Shown here piece after piece: positions 26,936-35,091 of a DNA stretch of 64,000 nucleotides (position 1 is the stretch's first letter; each line of letters begins with the position of its first letter). The stretch lies in NCBI RefSeq assembly GCF_014645515.1, contig NZ_BMLW01000005.1, positions 62,001 to 126,000 on the forward strand. The letters run 5' to 3'. Under the pieces are notes generated by a model that ran no database searches, was not told where the DNA came from, and saw only the letters and a program-made list of their open reading frames with translations. The translations under genes were made by a program, and so were the position numbers. The stretch is from Oceanobacillus neutriphilus. Its GTDB lineage: Bacteria > Bacillota > Bacilli > Bacillales > Amphibacillaceae.

Positions 26936-26980
26936 AAAAAAACAATCCCGCCCCATATAGAGGCAGGATTGTTTTTTTTG
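26936..26980. terminator. Bidirectional terminator between nth and ponA
   Basis: AACAATCCCGCC / GGCAGGATTGTT stem with one mismatch, A-run left and T-run right; it can stop both convergent genes. Confidence 0.85.
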
Positions 26981-29881
26981 TTATTCATTATTTGAATCTT
27001 CGCCTTCACTCTGATCAGGAGAGTCGGCAGGAGCTTCTTCTTCGGAATTTGAATTATCTTCTTCTTCCTGCTCCGTTTCATTTTGTTCTTGAGTTTCGCT
27101 GTCATTGTTCTCGGAATCATTATTGTTGCTTTCTTCCGTTAAATCATTGTTTTGATCTGTCTCTTCGGAATCCGAATCGGAGTCAGAATCGGATTCATCA
27201 CCATCTGATTCCTCTTCCTCTGGAGGCTCTTCCTCCTCAGATTCTTCTTCCTCTTCGGCTTCAGAGACGGTCACACTCGTCGACGATGAAGGACCTCGAA
27301 TATCACTGTCTTCCTCGCTGATTGGTGTCACAGTAATATTATAATCTCCCGGAGTAACTCCGCTTACGCTGATGTTTTCCGATCCAACATTTTCTGTTTC
27401 ACCATTCACGCTTACTTCAAAGCTGGCCGATGGCCCATCATAGCTCCATGAAACATTAATTGTATCATCGCCATCATATTCAGCAGAAAGGCCGGAAACG
27501 CCAGGTATCTCTTCATCTTCTTCTTCATCTTCTCCAGGAACCTTAACCGTTGTTGTAGCAGGCTCACTGGTTAATGATCCTCTTTCAGCAACCACCTGAA
27601 TGGTATATTCAGCACCTTCTTCAACATCTGAAATCTCCATGGATGTGTCACTTGTAGAAGAGAGGGACTGCATACTGCCTCCATCAATACCGGCACTTAT
27701 GTCAAAGTTGACATCTTCATCTGAATCAGTATCATAATCCCAGGATACTTCAATGGAATTATCATCTTCATTATAGCTTGCAGACAGACCACTTACAGCA
27801 TCTAATTCTTCATAGCGTTCAGAAACCTTCGTAGGCTCCGTTCCTTTAACAAATAGCTCCGTAATTTTATTTTCACTTGGAGTACTGTCACTGGCTAAAG
27901 CAGCCGGGTTGGTTCCTTTCTCTACGGTAACATCTACAACAGAGTCAGGACGGTTAAAGTCTGCAGTCTCAATTCCTTCAGATAAATGCCCCATCGTGTT
28001 GCGGAACATTTGCTGGGAAAGGCTAGTATCCTGCAATGGAACACGCCTTGTTTTATCCTTTCCGGTGTCAGGGTCCTGGTAGACTTCATAGCCTCCAGTC
28101 CAAGCTGCTACTGTGTAATTTGTTGTATAGCCGACAAACCAGGAATCCGGGTTTCCTTCCTGTTTATCCATTGTAGTTGTTCCTGTTTTTCCGGCAACAT
28201 CTAAACCTGGTACAGCTGCGTTGGTACCAGTACCAGAGCTTACAACTGATTTCAGCATGTCAGTTACCATATAAGCAGTATAATCTTCCATGACTTTTTC
28301 TGAATCTGGCGTTAAATCAACTACCCTGCCATCAGGAAATTCTACTTTTGTTACTGCGTATGGCTCTGCATATTCACCTTCATTACCGAACGCTCTGTAC
28401 GCACCAGCCATTTGCAGCGGGCTAACCTGTGCACTTGTTCCGCCGATTGCATCACGGGCATCCAAAGTATCTGAATCAAATTGAATTCCCAGCCTCTCAG
28501 CAAACTCCTTCGAGTTTTCCCGGCCGACTTCTTCCATTAATTTGACTGCCGGAACGTTGAGTGATTGCTGTAATGCATATCGGGCTGTTACCCAGCCGTT
28601 ATAGCTTCTGCCGGCATTTCTGATTGGATTGGAGCCTTCAATCTCATAAGGACCGTCATCATCGAGCTGATGGTAGGTGGACATCTGATTATACTCAATA
28701 GCTGGACCATAAGACATAAATGGTTTTACTGTAGAACCGGCTTGCGGATTTCCATTTATCGCATAATTAAAACCGACTTCATTATTCAGGTTGCCGCCAA
28801 TTGCCTTAATGGCTCCTGTTTGTGTATCCAGAACAACCATTGCTGCCTGCGTATTATCTGGATAACTGATTGGTGATTCTTCCTCTGAAAGCATGCTTTC
28901 CACATATGGCTGTGCATCCTGATCAAGTGTTGTATATACTTTTAACCCGTCTGAATCAAGATTAACATCATCCAGCTTTTCCTCAATTTCACTGCGGACC
29001 TGGTTAACAAAAGCATCATACGGCGTCGGATCAGGACGACTTTCATTTAATAGGGAAGCAACGTCAACACTTCTTGCTTCATCAGCCTCTGCCTCGGTAA
29101 TTTTTCCGTGACGTACCATCAGGTTTAATACCGTATTCATCCGTTCTTCCGTCAGTTCCGGATTTTCAAATGGATTATAGGCTGTTGGACGCTGCGGTAA
29201 CCCGGCTAAAATTGCGGCCTCCGGCAAGGTAAGATCATTTAAATCTTCTTTTCCAAAATATGTTTTCGCTGCTTGAGCAACTCCGTAAGAATTCGAGCCG
29301 TAGAAAATACTGTTTAAGTACATTTCCATGATTTCTTCTTTGCTGTATTCTCTTTCCAGCTTCATAGCCATCCACATTTCCTGGACTTTAATGCTTATCT
29401 TTTTCTCGTTGCTTAAAAATGCACGCTCGACAACCTGCTGCGTGATTGTACTTGCACCCTGGGAACCAAAACCGCCGGTAAAGTTGCCCTGTATTGCACC
29501 GCCGATACGCTTGAGGTCTATTCCGTTATGATCAAAAAATCGGACGTCTTCCGTAGCTGTAACGGCATCAATAAGTAAATCCGGAAGCTCCTCAAATTTT
29601 ACCTTCGTCCTTTTTTCATCTGAACTAAAATCTCCAAATTGATCACCATTTTCATCAAAAAGAGCAGATGAAAAAGGAATGTTCAGCTTGTCTTCCTCAA
29701 TTTTAGGTGCTGTAGTAATCCAATACGCACCGACAGCAGCACCGCCTAAAAATAAAATCAGAAATAATAAAAGGGCTACCTTTATAATTTTCTTCCAAAT
29801 AGGCTGTTTCTTTTTCTTCTTCGTTTTTTTACCTTGCTGCTTTCTTCTGGCAGCTCTTGATTGGCTATTTTGATCGGCCAT
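26981..29881 (-). CDS. ponA: Class A penicillin-binding protein PBP1
   Basis: A 966-residue bifunctional peptidoglycan synthase. It has a basic cytoplasmic tail (ARRKQQGKKTKKKKKQ) and a membrane helix at about 31-55. The GT51 glycosyltransferase domain carries catalytic Glu111 in TEDVRFFDH. The transpeptidase domain has Ser383 (STVKP), SLN at 440-442 and KTGT at 565-568. Two fibronectin type III-like domains follow (about 715-790 and 795-870). The last ~95 residues are an extremely acidic, low-complexity Glu/Asp/Ser/Asn tail. It pairs with recU in one transcript, as in B. subtilis. GGAGG precedes the ATG. Confidence 0.95.
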   Translation of the reverse strand: MADQNSQSRAARRKQQGKKTKKKKKQPIWKKIIKVALLLFLILFLGGAAVGAYWITTAPKIEEDKLNIPFSSALFDENGDQFGDFSSDEKRTKVKFEELPDLLIDAVTATEDVRFFDHNGIDLKRIGGAIQGNFTGGFGSQGASTITQQVVERAFLSNEKKISIKVQEMWMAMKLEREYSKEEIMEMYLNSIFYGSNSYGVAQAAKTYFGKEDLNDLTLPEAAILAGLPQRPTAYNPFENPELTEERMNTVLNLMVRHGKITEAEADEARSVDVASLLNESRPDPTPYDAFVNQVRSEIEEKLDDVNLDSDGLKVYTTLDQDAQPYVESMLSEEESPISYPDNTQAAMVVLDTQTGAIKAIGGNLNNEVGFNYAINGNPQAGSTVKPFMSYGPAIEYNQMSTYHQLDDDGPYEIEGSNPIRNAGRSYNGWVTARYALQQSLNVPAVKLMEEVGRENSKEFAERLGIQFDSDTLDARDAIGGTSAQVSPLQMAGAYRAFGNEGEYAEPYAVTKVEFPDGRVVDLTPDSEKVMEDYTAYMVTDMLKSVVSSGTGTNAAVPGLDVAGKTGTTTMDKQEGNPDSWFVGYTTNYTVAAWTGGYEVYQDPDTGKDKTRRVPLQDTSLSQQMFRNTMGHLSEGIETADFNRPDSVVDVTVEKGTNPAALASDSTPSENKITELFVKGTEPTKVSERYEELDAVSGLSASYNEDDNSIEVSWDYDTDSDEDVNFDISAGIDGGSMQSLSSTSDTSMEISDVEEGAEYTIQVVAERGSLTSEPATTTVKVPGEDEEEDEEIPGVSGLSAEYDGDDTINVSWSYDGPSASFEVSVNGETENVGSENISVSGVTPGDYNITVTPISEEDSDIRGPSSSTSVTVSEAEEEEESEEEEPPEEEESDGDESDSDSDSDSEETDQNNDLTEESNNNDSENNDSETQEQNETEQEEEDNSNSEEEAPADSPDQSEGEDSNNE

Positions 29882-29898
29882 TTTTTATACCTCCATAT

Positions 29899-30477
29899 CT
29901 ATAGGTAGAGCTTATCAACTACTGATAAAAAATCAACCTTTTTCTGATAGTGAAAAGGGATTTCATATCCCGATTGTTTGATATGTTCATAAGAAATTGA
30001 TTTCTTACCACCATTAAATTGCTCCTGCCAGCAAACAAATAAATCCTTTGCATCGAATAGATAAGTTTCTTCGTAAGCTCTAAAACGTAAAATAATAAAA
30101 CTGATTCCTCCATGCTCAATTATTTGCTGCATATGATGAACCTGATGTTCATGAATGTTTGCAAGGGGGAAGGAAGTCTTGTTTTTTGTTTCCTTTGCCT
30201 CAAAATCAATATACTTTCCTTTATAGACCCCATTGTAATCAGTGGTTGATGCCTGCTTAAAATAGGCTTCTGTGATTACCGCGGCACTCCGCCTCGGGTA
30301 ATGAACATTGACAATCTGCACAGGTGTCGGTTTTTTATGAATGATTGCCTGACCCTGCATGCGATAATAATCTGTGGTCTCATTTATTTCTTCTTCAAGT
30401 GTCATTCCTCTCCTGCTAAAACTAGTTTGCTTTGGTTTTATAGTTAGTGATTTCCGCTGACCATTTGGGTAATTCAT
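29899..30477 (-). CDS. recU: Holliday junction resolvase RecU
   Basis: A 192-residue RecU that cleaves Holliday junctions and loads or modulates RecA and RuvAB in recombination and chromosome segregation. The type II nuclease core is clear: STTDYNGVYKGKYIDFEAKET carries the acidic and lysine catalytic residues. The N-terminal RGMTLEEEINETTDYY and the stalk region match the family. The ATG follows TTAGGAGGC. ponA lies 18 bases downstream, the usual Firmicutes pair. Confidence 0.95.
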   Translation of the reverse strand: MNYPNGQRKSLTIKPKQTSFSRRGMTLEEEINETTDYYRMQGQAIIHKKPTPVQIVNVHYPRRSAAVITEAYFKQASTTDYNGVYKGKYIDFEAKETKNKTSFPLANIHEHQVHHMQQIIEHGGISFIILRFRAYEETYLFDAKDLFVCWQEQFNGGKKSISYEHIKQSGYEIPFHYQKKVDFLSVVDKLYL

Positions 30478-31052
30478 GTTTTCTTGCCTCCTAACACGTA
30501 TATCCTAAACGAAAAACAGCAATATGAAAACATTACTGTTTGAAGAAGGATAAATATAAAACCAGTACATCCTATATTATAGTACAAATTTAAGAAGGAA
30601 ACTAATCAGAGCGTATGAAAATCTTTAAAGTTATGTACAAAATATGGAGAAATAAAACCATCCTGCTGCATTTTTAGTACGTATTCTAAAAGTCCGATGA
30701 AGAAGCAAGTCAACAGTCCTTTACTGGATACGGCGCCTTTACAATCCGCATGATTCGGGAGCTCTCTAATTTTTCCTGCTGCGTTATTTTTATTAAGCCT
30801 TTTGAATGCCCTCCTTTACTTTTACCATTCATAAATTTACGGCAGTAAACAAATATTCTTTAGGGTCAACAAAGAGAAAAGCGGAAAGCTCATTTTCGCT
30901 GGTGTATAGATTTGGATACTATCATAACCTGACCAAATAAAGCTTAACTTGAATTTTATATTTTTGATGATGTTAAAAAACCTAATTATTCCCAGAGCAG
31001 TATATGCCCGGGGAATACAATCAGGTTATCCAATTAGACATACTTCTAAAAG
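30478..31052. other. Intergenic region recU-sspM, nothing assigned
   Basis: About 575 bases without a gene I can support. It should hold the leftward recU-ponA promoter. A 38-codon leftward frame at about 30720-30830 has no ribosome-binding site and no similarity I recognise. Confidence 0.5.
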
Positions 31053-31160
31053 TTACGTGGAAGGGCGGTTAGGGCCAGCCACTTTTTTATCTCTTGTTTT
31101 TTCATTATTATTTCTTTTGTTTGAAGCATTTGTTTTTTGCTGTGCTTTTGATGGTTTCAT
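31053..31160 (-). CDS. sspM: Small acid-soluble spore protein M
   Basis: A 35-residue minor SASP. The end KKVAGPNRPST is almost identical to the end of B. subtilis SspM (34 residues, KKLGGPNRPST), and the start MKPSKAQQK is basic in the same way. The ATG at 31160 follows an excellent AAAGGAGG by 8 bases. The longer in-frame extension upstream to 31262 is not needed. SspM is made in the forespore; the gene supports the view that the organism forms spores. The region ypp/sspM also follows recU in B. subtilis. Confidence 0.85.
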   Translation of the reverse strand: MKPSKAQQKTNASNKRNNNEKTRDKKVAGPNRPST

Positions 31161-31407
31161 GGAAATAACCTCCTTTTCTAATTTTAAACGTCTGAGGAGA
31201 TTGGAAAACCTCAGGCGAAATGAAGTTTCACTATATAGCTTGTCTAATTTTGTGTAAATCATTACAGATTTGCACTAGTTTTGTTTTGATTATTCTAGTT
31301 TTGTCGAATGGGAAGGAGGTTATTATTTTCATGTGGAATACATAGCACATCAGGTTTTAAATAGTATGATTTTCTTGCTATCTTAAAAAACAGGAGGAGA
31401 ATAAAAT

Positions 31408-31623
31408 ATGCTTCTTTCAAAATCAATCATTCCTGAGGAAAACGGGGGATACAGCAAAGCGGATATGGAGAAACAAATAGAACAGATTCAGGAACAGCTT
31501 GCCCTCATTCACCTCAAATTAAAAGCGAACGTAGACAGTGAGGTATGGGTGCAATTTCAAACAAAAACAAATAGTTTAAAACAAACAGAGCTGGAATTTC
31601 AGAGATTAAAGCAGCTTTTATAG
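31408..31623 (+). CDS. Small coiled-coil protein of unknown function
   Basis: A 71-residue soluble, charged protein, mostly predicted helix (KADMEKQIEQIQEQLALIHLKL, then LKQTELEFQRLKQLL). It has leucines at heptad-like spacing, so it is probably a short coiled coil. A strong AGGAGGAG site precedes the ATG and codon use is like its neighbours, so I take it as real. I do not recognise a family. It lies between divergent sspM and yppE. Confidence 0.6.
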   Translation: MLLSKSIIPEENGGYSKADMEKQIEQIQEQLALIHLKLKANVDSEVWVQFQTKTNSLKQTELEFQRLKQLL

Positions 31624-31768
31624 TATTTTATAGTAATAAACAGGCTATTTAGTGTGTTGTTCATGACTTTTCTATCTATTATATGATAAAATTCATCTAA
31701 AGAGCTTATATAAAAACATGCTACATTCTTAGGTGAACATGCAGTTTGAAATTGAAGGATGACGAATA

Positions 31769-32125
31769 ATGAATCTAAGTGAACAAACAGAGGAATTAAA
31801 TCAATATTTAGAAGCACTGCGGGAAAGATTCGAAAATGGTGAAGCTCCAAGTGATCGGAAGGATCGCGTATTTTTTAATATGGTAAAAGAAGAGACAACG
31901 CCTATCTATAATTTATTAGAAAGCTGGGAAACAGATGCTCTGGCTGTAGTGAAGGAAAGAAAAGCATCTGTTCATCCGAGTCAGATTCAATCAACACAGG
32001 AAAATATGGAATTGCTGTTGATGCATAGCTATTATCTGGATGCCAGAAGAAAGCGGTATATGGAATTATATACATCTATCCGATATGTTTTTGATTTATT
32101 ATTGGATACACTTGAAGAAAGTTAA
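31769..32125 (+). CDS. yppE: YppE family protein (DUF1798)
   Basis: A 118-residue all-helical protein matching B. subtilis YppE (KASVHPSQIQSTQENMELLLMHSYYLDARRKRYMEL is its hallmark region). Function is unknown; the known structure is a four-helix bundle. AAGGATG serves as ribosome-binding site. cdd follows after 39 bases. Confidence 0.82.
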   Translation: MNLSEQTEELNQYLEALRERFENGEAPSDRKDRVFFNMVKEETTPIYNLLESWETDALAVVKERKASVHPSQIQSTQENMELLLMHSYYLDARRKRYMELYTSIRYVFDLLLDTLEES

Positions 32126-32164
32126 TAAACAAATAGACAGCTTTGTTTGTAGGGGGATTTTCAT

Positions 32165-32557
32165 ATGAAAGAAAAATTACTGGAAGAAGCAATTCAAATC
32201 AGATCAAGAGCTTATGTGCCATATTCTCAATTTCCTGTAGGTGCCGCATTATTAACAAGCTCCGGTAAAATCTATACTGGCTGCAACATAGAAAATGCTG
32301 CTTATCCATCTACCTGCTGCGCCGAACGTGTTGCAATTTTTAAAGCCATTTCAGACGGGGAAACGGAATTTGAAGAAATGGCTGTTGCGGCTGATACAAA
32401 ACGCCCTGTACCTCCTTGTGGAACCTGCAGGCAGGTAATGAGTGAATTTTTTGCACCTGATATGGTTATTCACTTAACGAACTTAAACAAAGACGTTCAA
32501 ACATTGACGACAGATCAATTATTACCTTTTTCTTTTCAGAAGGAAGATATGAACTAA
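32165..32557 (+). CDS. cdd: Cytidine deaminase
   Basis: A 130-residue homotetrameric cytidine deaminase that salvages cytidine and deoxycytidine to uridine forms. Zinc ligands and the catalytic glutamate are in CCAERVAIF, with PPCGTCRQV supplying the two further cysteines. VGAALLTSSGKIYTGCNIENAAYP is the substrate-binding stretch. AGGGGGA precedes the ATG, and a short-loop terminator follows. Confidence 0.94.
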   Translation: MKEKLLEEAIQIRSRAYVPYSQFPVGAALLTSSGKIYTGCNIENAAYPSTCCAERVAIFKAISDGETEFEEMAVAADTKRPVPPCGTCRQVMSEFFAPDMVIHLTNLNKDVQTLTTDQLLPFSFQKEDMN

Positions 32558-32603
32558 AAAAGACTATTTCAAACGCTATCGTTTAAGAGATTTTTAAATT
32601 TTA

Positions 32604-32634
32604 GAAGGAGACTGATATTCAGTTTCCTTTTTTA
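32604..32634 (+). terminator. Terminator after cdd
   Basis: AAGGAGACTGA / TCAGTTTCCTT stem (one G-T pair) with a 3-base loop, followed by a T-run. Confidence 0.8.
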
Positions 32635-32729
32635 TGTTATAATAACTTTAATATTCATTAAATAATGGTAAAATGAAAACATATGATAAAATAAAGATAC
32701 GTATAGTATATTGCAGAGGTGATTTTGAA

Positions 32730-33041
32730 ATGAGTATTGACCGTATTCAACTAAATGGAAAGAAAATTTTAGAAAAGGACTTTAAAACAGGGATCAGAGG
32801 GTATTCTCAGGAAGAAGTAGATGAATTTTTAGATATTATTATTCAGGATTACGATAATTTCAAACAGGAAATTGACCATTTGAATGAAGAAATTGAGAAA
32901 TTGAAAAATAACCGTCCGGCGGAAACACCGAGAGCACGTTCAACACAGCCGAACTCACAGGTGAATTATGATGTTTTAAAACGCTTATCTAATCTGGAAA
33001 AAGCAGTATTTGGGAAAAGATACGCGGATTCTGAAGAATAA
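32730..33041 (+). CDS. gpsB: Cell division protein GpsB
   Basis: A 103-residue DivIVA-like coiled-coil protein that couples division-site and sidewall synthesis by docking PBP1. Residues about 10-70 form the DivIVA-type domain (KILEKDFKTGIRGYSQEEVDEFLD), followed by a coiled coil. A short linker and a helical trimerisation end follow (VNYDVLKRLSNLEKAVFG). ponA, its partner, is in the same window. Start ATG 32730 follows AGAGGTGA; an in-frame ATG at 32673 is in the promoter region and adds unrelated residues. Confidence 0.94.
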   Translation: MSIDRIQLNGKKILEKDFKTGIRGYSQEEVDEFLDIIIQDYDNFKQEIDHLNEEIEKLKNNRPAETPRARSTQPNSQVNYDVLKRLSNLEKAVFGKRYADSEE

Positions 33042-33053
33042 ACAAAACGATAA

Positions 33054-33082
33054 TTGATTTATCTCTAAAATTCTGCTAAAAT
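33054..33082 (+). promoter_or_regulatory. Sigma-A promoter of rnpB
   Basis: TTGATT, 17-base spacer, TAAAAT. It lies 7-8 bases before the 5' end of the RNase P RNA helix P1, so position and spacing agree. Confidence 0.8.
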
Positions 33083-33089
33083 ATCTTAG

Positions 33090-33494
33090 GTTACTTAAAT
33101 GCCTATGTAATCGCTATGTCCATTTTGGATGTAGAGGAAAGTCCATGCTCACACAGGCTGTGATGCCTGTAGTGTTCGTGCTTGATGAAGTCATAAGTCA
33201 AGGTAGTTTGTATAAACTAACGGCAGACAAGCTGTACTAAGTCACTTATAGTGATATGTCAGCTGTCTTGAAAGTGCCACAGTGACGTAGCTGGTGTGGA
33301 AACATACCAGGTGGAACGAGGTAAACCCCGCGAGTGAGCAACCCAAATAATGGTAGGGGCATCCTTCAGTAGGGAATAGAACTGAACAAGGGACAGCAAT
33401 AGCTGTAGATAGATGATTACAACCGGCGTACGAGGTTTGACCACCGTTCGCAGTACAATGGAACAGAACATGGCTTACCGGGCATTTAAAGGTC
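33090..33494 (+). ncRNA. rnpB: RNase P RNA, B type
   Basis: The catalytic RNA of RNase P, which matures tRNA 5' ends. It matches B. subtilis rnpB in its invariant segments: GAGGAAAGTCCATGCTC near the 5' end, GTAGTGTTCGTGC, GAAAGTGCCACAGTGACG, GGTAAACCCC, AACCCAAAT..GGTAGGGG, and the 3' ACATGGCTTAC. The ends were set by the outer helix TTACTTAAATGCC / GGGCATTTAAAGGT. It is followed by a terminator and ypsC, as in B. subtilis. Confidence 0.95.
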
Positions 33495-33506
33495 GCACCA
33501 ACGAAC

Positions 33507-33550
33507 AGATTCTATTTCCAATTAAATGAAATAGAATCTTTTTCTTTTTA
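33507..33550 (+). terminator. Terminator of rnpB
   Basis: Perfect 12-bp stem AGATTCTATTTC / GAAATAGAATCT, 9-base loop, then TTTTTCTTTTT. Confidence 0.9.
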
Positions 33551-33616
33551 AAGGATGTTCAAAAAGCCCTTTTATGGAAAAGACTATACTAAACGATAAC
33601 CGAGAGGATATTAAAA

Positions 33617-34747
33617 ATGAAACAAGTAACTTTAATTGCTACAGCAGCGATGGGACTTGAATCAATTGTTGCACAAGAAGTAAGAGACCTTGGATATGAG
33701 GCCGCAGTAGAAAACGGGAAAGTTATTTTTGATGCACCTATTTCTGCAATCCCCAGATGTAACCTATGGTTAAGAACAGCTGACCGCGTCAAAATTCTTG
33801 TCGGCAAGTTTCAGGCCAAAACATTTGATGAATTGTTTGAGCAGACAAAAGCACTTCCCTGGGAAAGCTATATCGATGAAACCGGTCAAATTCCCGTATC
33901 CGGGAAATCCATTAAATCCACTTTATACAGTGTGCCGGATTGTCAGGCAATTGTAAAAAAAGCGATTGTAGAACGGATGAAATTAAAATATGGCCTGATC
34001 AATAAGCTGGAAGAATCAGGTGCGCTCTATAAAACAGAGATTGCTCTTTTGAAAGATGAGGCAACCTTGACTATTGATACTTCAGGGGTCGGCTTACATA
34101 AACGCGGATACCGTGTCGGACAGGGGGAGGCTCCTTTAAAAGAAACCCTTGCTGCAGCATTAGTTCTATTGACAAACTGGAAGCCTGATCAGCCTTTAAT
34201 TGATCCATTCTGCGGGTCGGGAACTATTTTAATTGAAGCAGCCTTGATTGGCCAAAATATTGCACCTGGTTTTAATCGGGAATTTGCATCTGAGGAATGG
34301 AGTTTAGTAAAACAGAGACATTGGGATGCAGCTTTTGGGGAAGCTGAAGAGCTTGCTAACTATGACCAGCCATTATCTATCGTGGGATCAGATATCAGTC
34401 ACCAAATGATTGAAACTGCCCAGGCAAATGCGCTGGAAGCAGGGCTTGGAGATTTAATTCAGTGGAAGCAGATGCAGGTCAGTGATCTCACTATTAAACA
34501 AAAAGACGGCTATCTTATCAGTAATCCGCCATATGGACAACGGTTAAGCGATAAAGAAGAGGTAGAAAAGATGTATCAGGATCTGGGCGATATTATGCAA
34601 AATCATCCATCCTGGAGCACATATATCATTACAGCCTATGAACAATTTGAAAAAGCATTTGGAAAAGCAGCTACCAAGAAACGCAAGCTGTTTAATGGTT
34701 TTATTCAGACGAATTATTATCAATACTTTGGAAAGAAAGAAAAATAA
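33617..34747 (+). CDS. ypsC: THUMP-domain RNA methyltransferase YpsC
   Basis: A 376-residue RlmL/Trm14-type N2-guanine RNA methyltransferase. The N-terminal THUMP domain (about residues 1-150) binds RNA. The Rossmann methyltransferase domain has the SAM loop DPFCGSGTILIEAAL (about 194) and the catalytic NPPYGQRL (about 302). The target is presumed to be 23S rRNA, by analogy with E. coli RlmL. It has the same place after rnpB as in B. subtilis. Confidence 0.92.
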   Translation: MKQVTLIATAAMGLESIVAQEVRDLGYEAAVENGKVIFDAPISAIPRCNLWLRTADRVKILVGKFQAKTFDELFEQTKALPWESYIDETGQIPVSGKSIKSTLYSVPDCQAIVKKAIVERMKLKYGLINKLEESGALYKTEIALLKDEATLTIDTSGVGLHKRGYRVGQGEAPLKETLAAALVLLTNWKPDQPLIDPFCGSGTILIEAALIGQNIAPGFNREFASEEWSLVKQRHWDAAFGEAEELANYDQPLSIVGSDISHQMIETAQANALEAGLGDLIQWKQMQVSDLTIKQKDGYLISNPPYGQRLSDKEEVEKMYQDLGDIMQNHPSWSTYIITAYEQFEKAFGKAATKKRKLFNGFIQTNYYQYFGKKEK

Positions 34748-34768
34748 AAACTTCATTTTAAATTAAAT

Positions 34769-34815
34769 AAAATCATCCGCTTTGATTAATCTTTTTCAAA
34801 ACGGATGATTTTTTT
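34769..34815 (+). terminator. Terminator after ypsC
   Basis: AATCATCCG / CGGATGATT stem, 22-base loop with internal AT pairing, then TTTTTTT. Confidence 0.75.
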
Positions 34816-34874
34816 GAGGATTTTTATAAAATTTGAAACTAAATTTACCATGATAACTGGAAAGAGAATCTAAA

Positions 34875-35009
34875 TTACTCTTCTTTTCCTTGCTCAGACA
34901 TATATTTTCGTGCCAACCATCTAAAGAATTCTTTCTCAGCCTGTGTCAATTCCCGATTCAGTTTGTATTTAAAATCACTTTCAAGGTTTTCGTATATATT
35001 TTTATTCAT
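34875..35009 (-). CDS. Possible 44-residue protein
   Basis: A short leftward frame translating to a charged helical protein that starts MNKNIYENLESDFKYKLNRE and contains LTQAEKEFFRWLARKY, which looks like a natural small Bacillus protein. The ATG is about 19 bases from the nearest GGAGG, which is too far, so translation is doubtful. It lies 83 bases after cbaA on the same strand. No family recognised with confidence. Confidence 0.4.
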   Translation of the reverse strand: MNKNIYENLESDFKYKLNRELTQAEKEFFRWLARKYMSEQGKEE

Positions 35010-35091
35010 AATTATATTGAATTACTTTCCTCCTATTTATGCTCAACAATCCAATCTGGTTTGCAGAGTGTATGCTTTTAAATATCCGCTT

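Noticed and set aside
30720..30835. 38-codon leftward frame in the recU-sspM gap
   Set aside because: No ribosome-binding site and no recognisable spore-protein motif.
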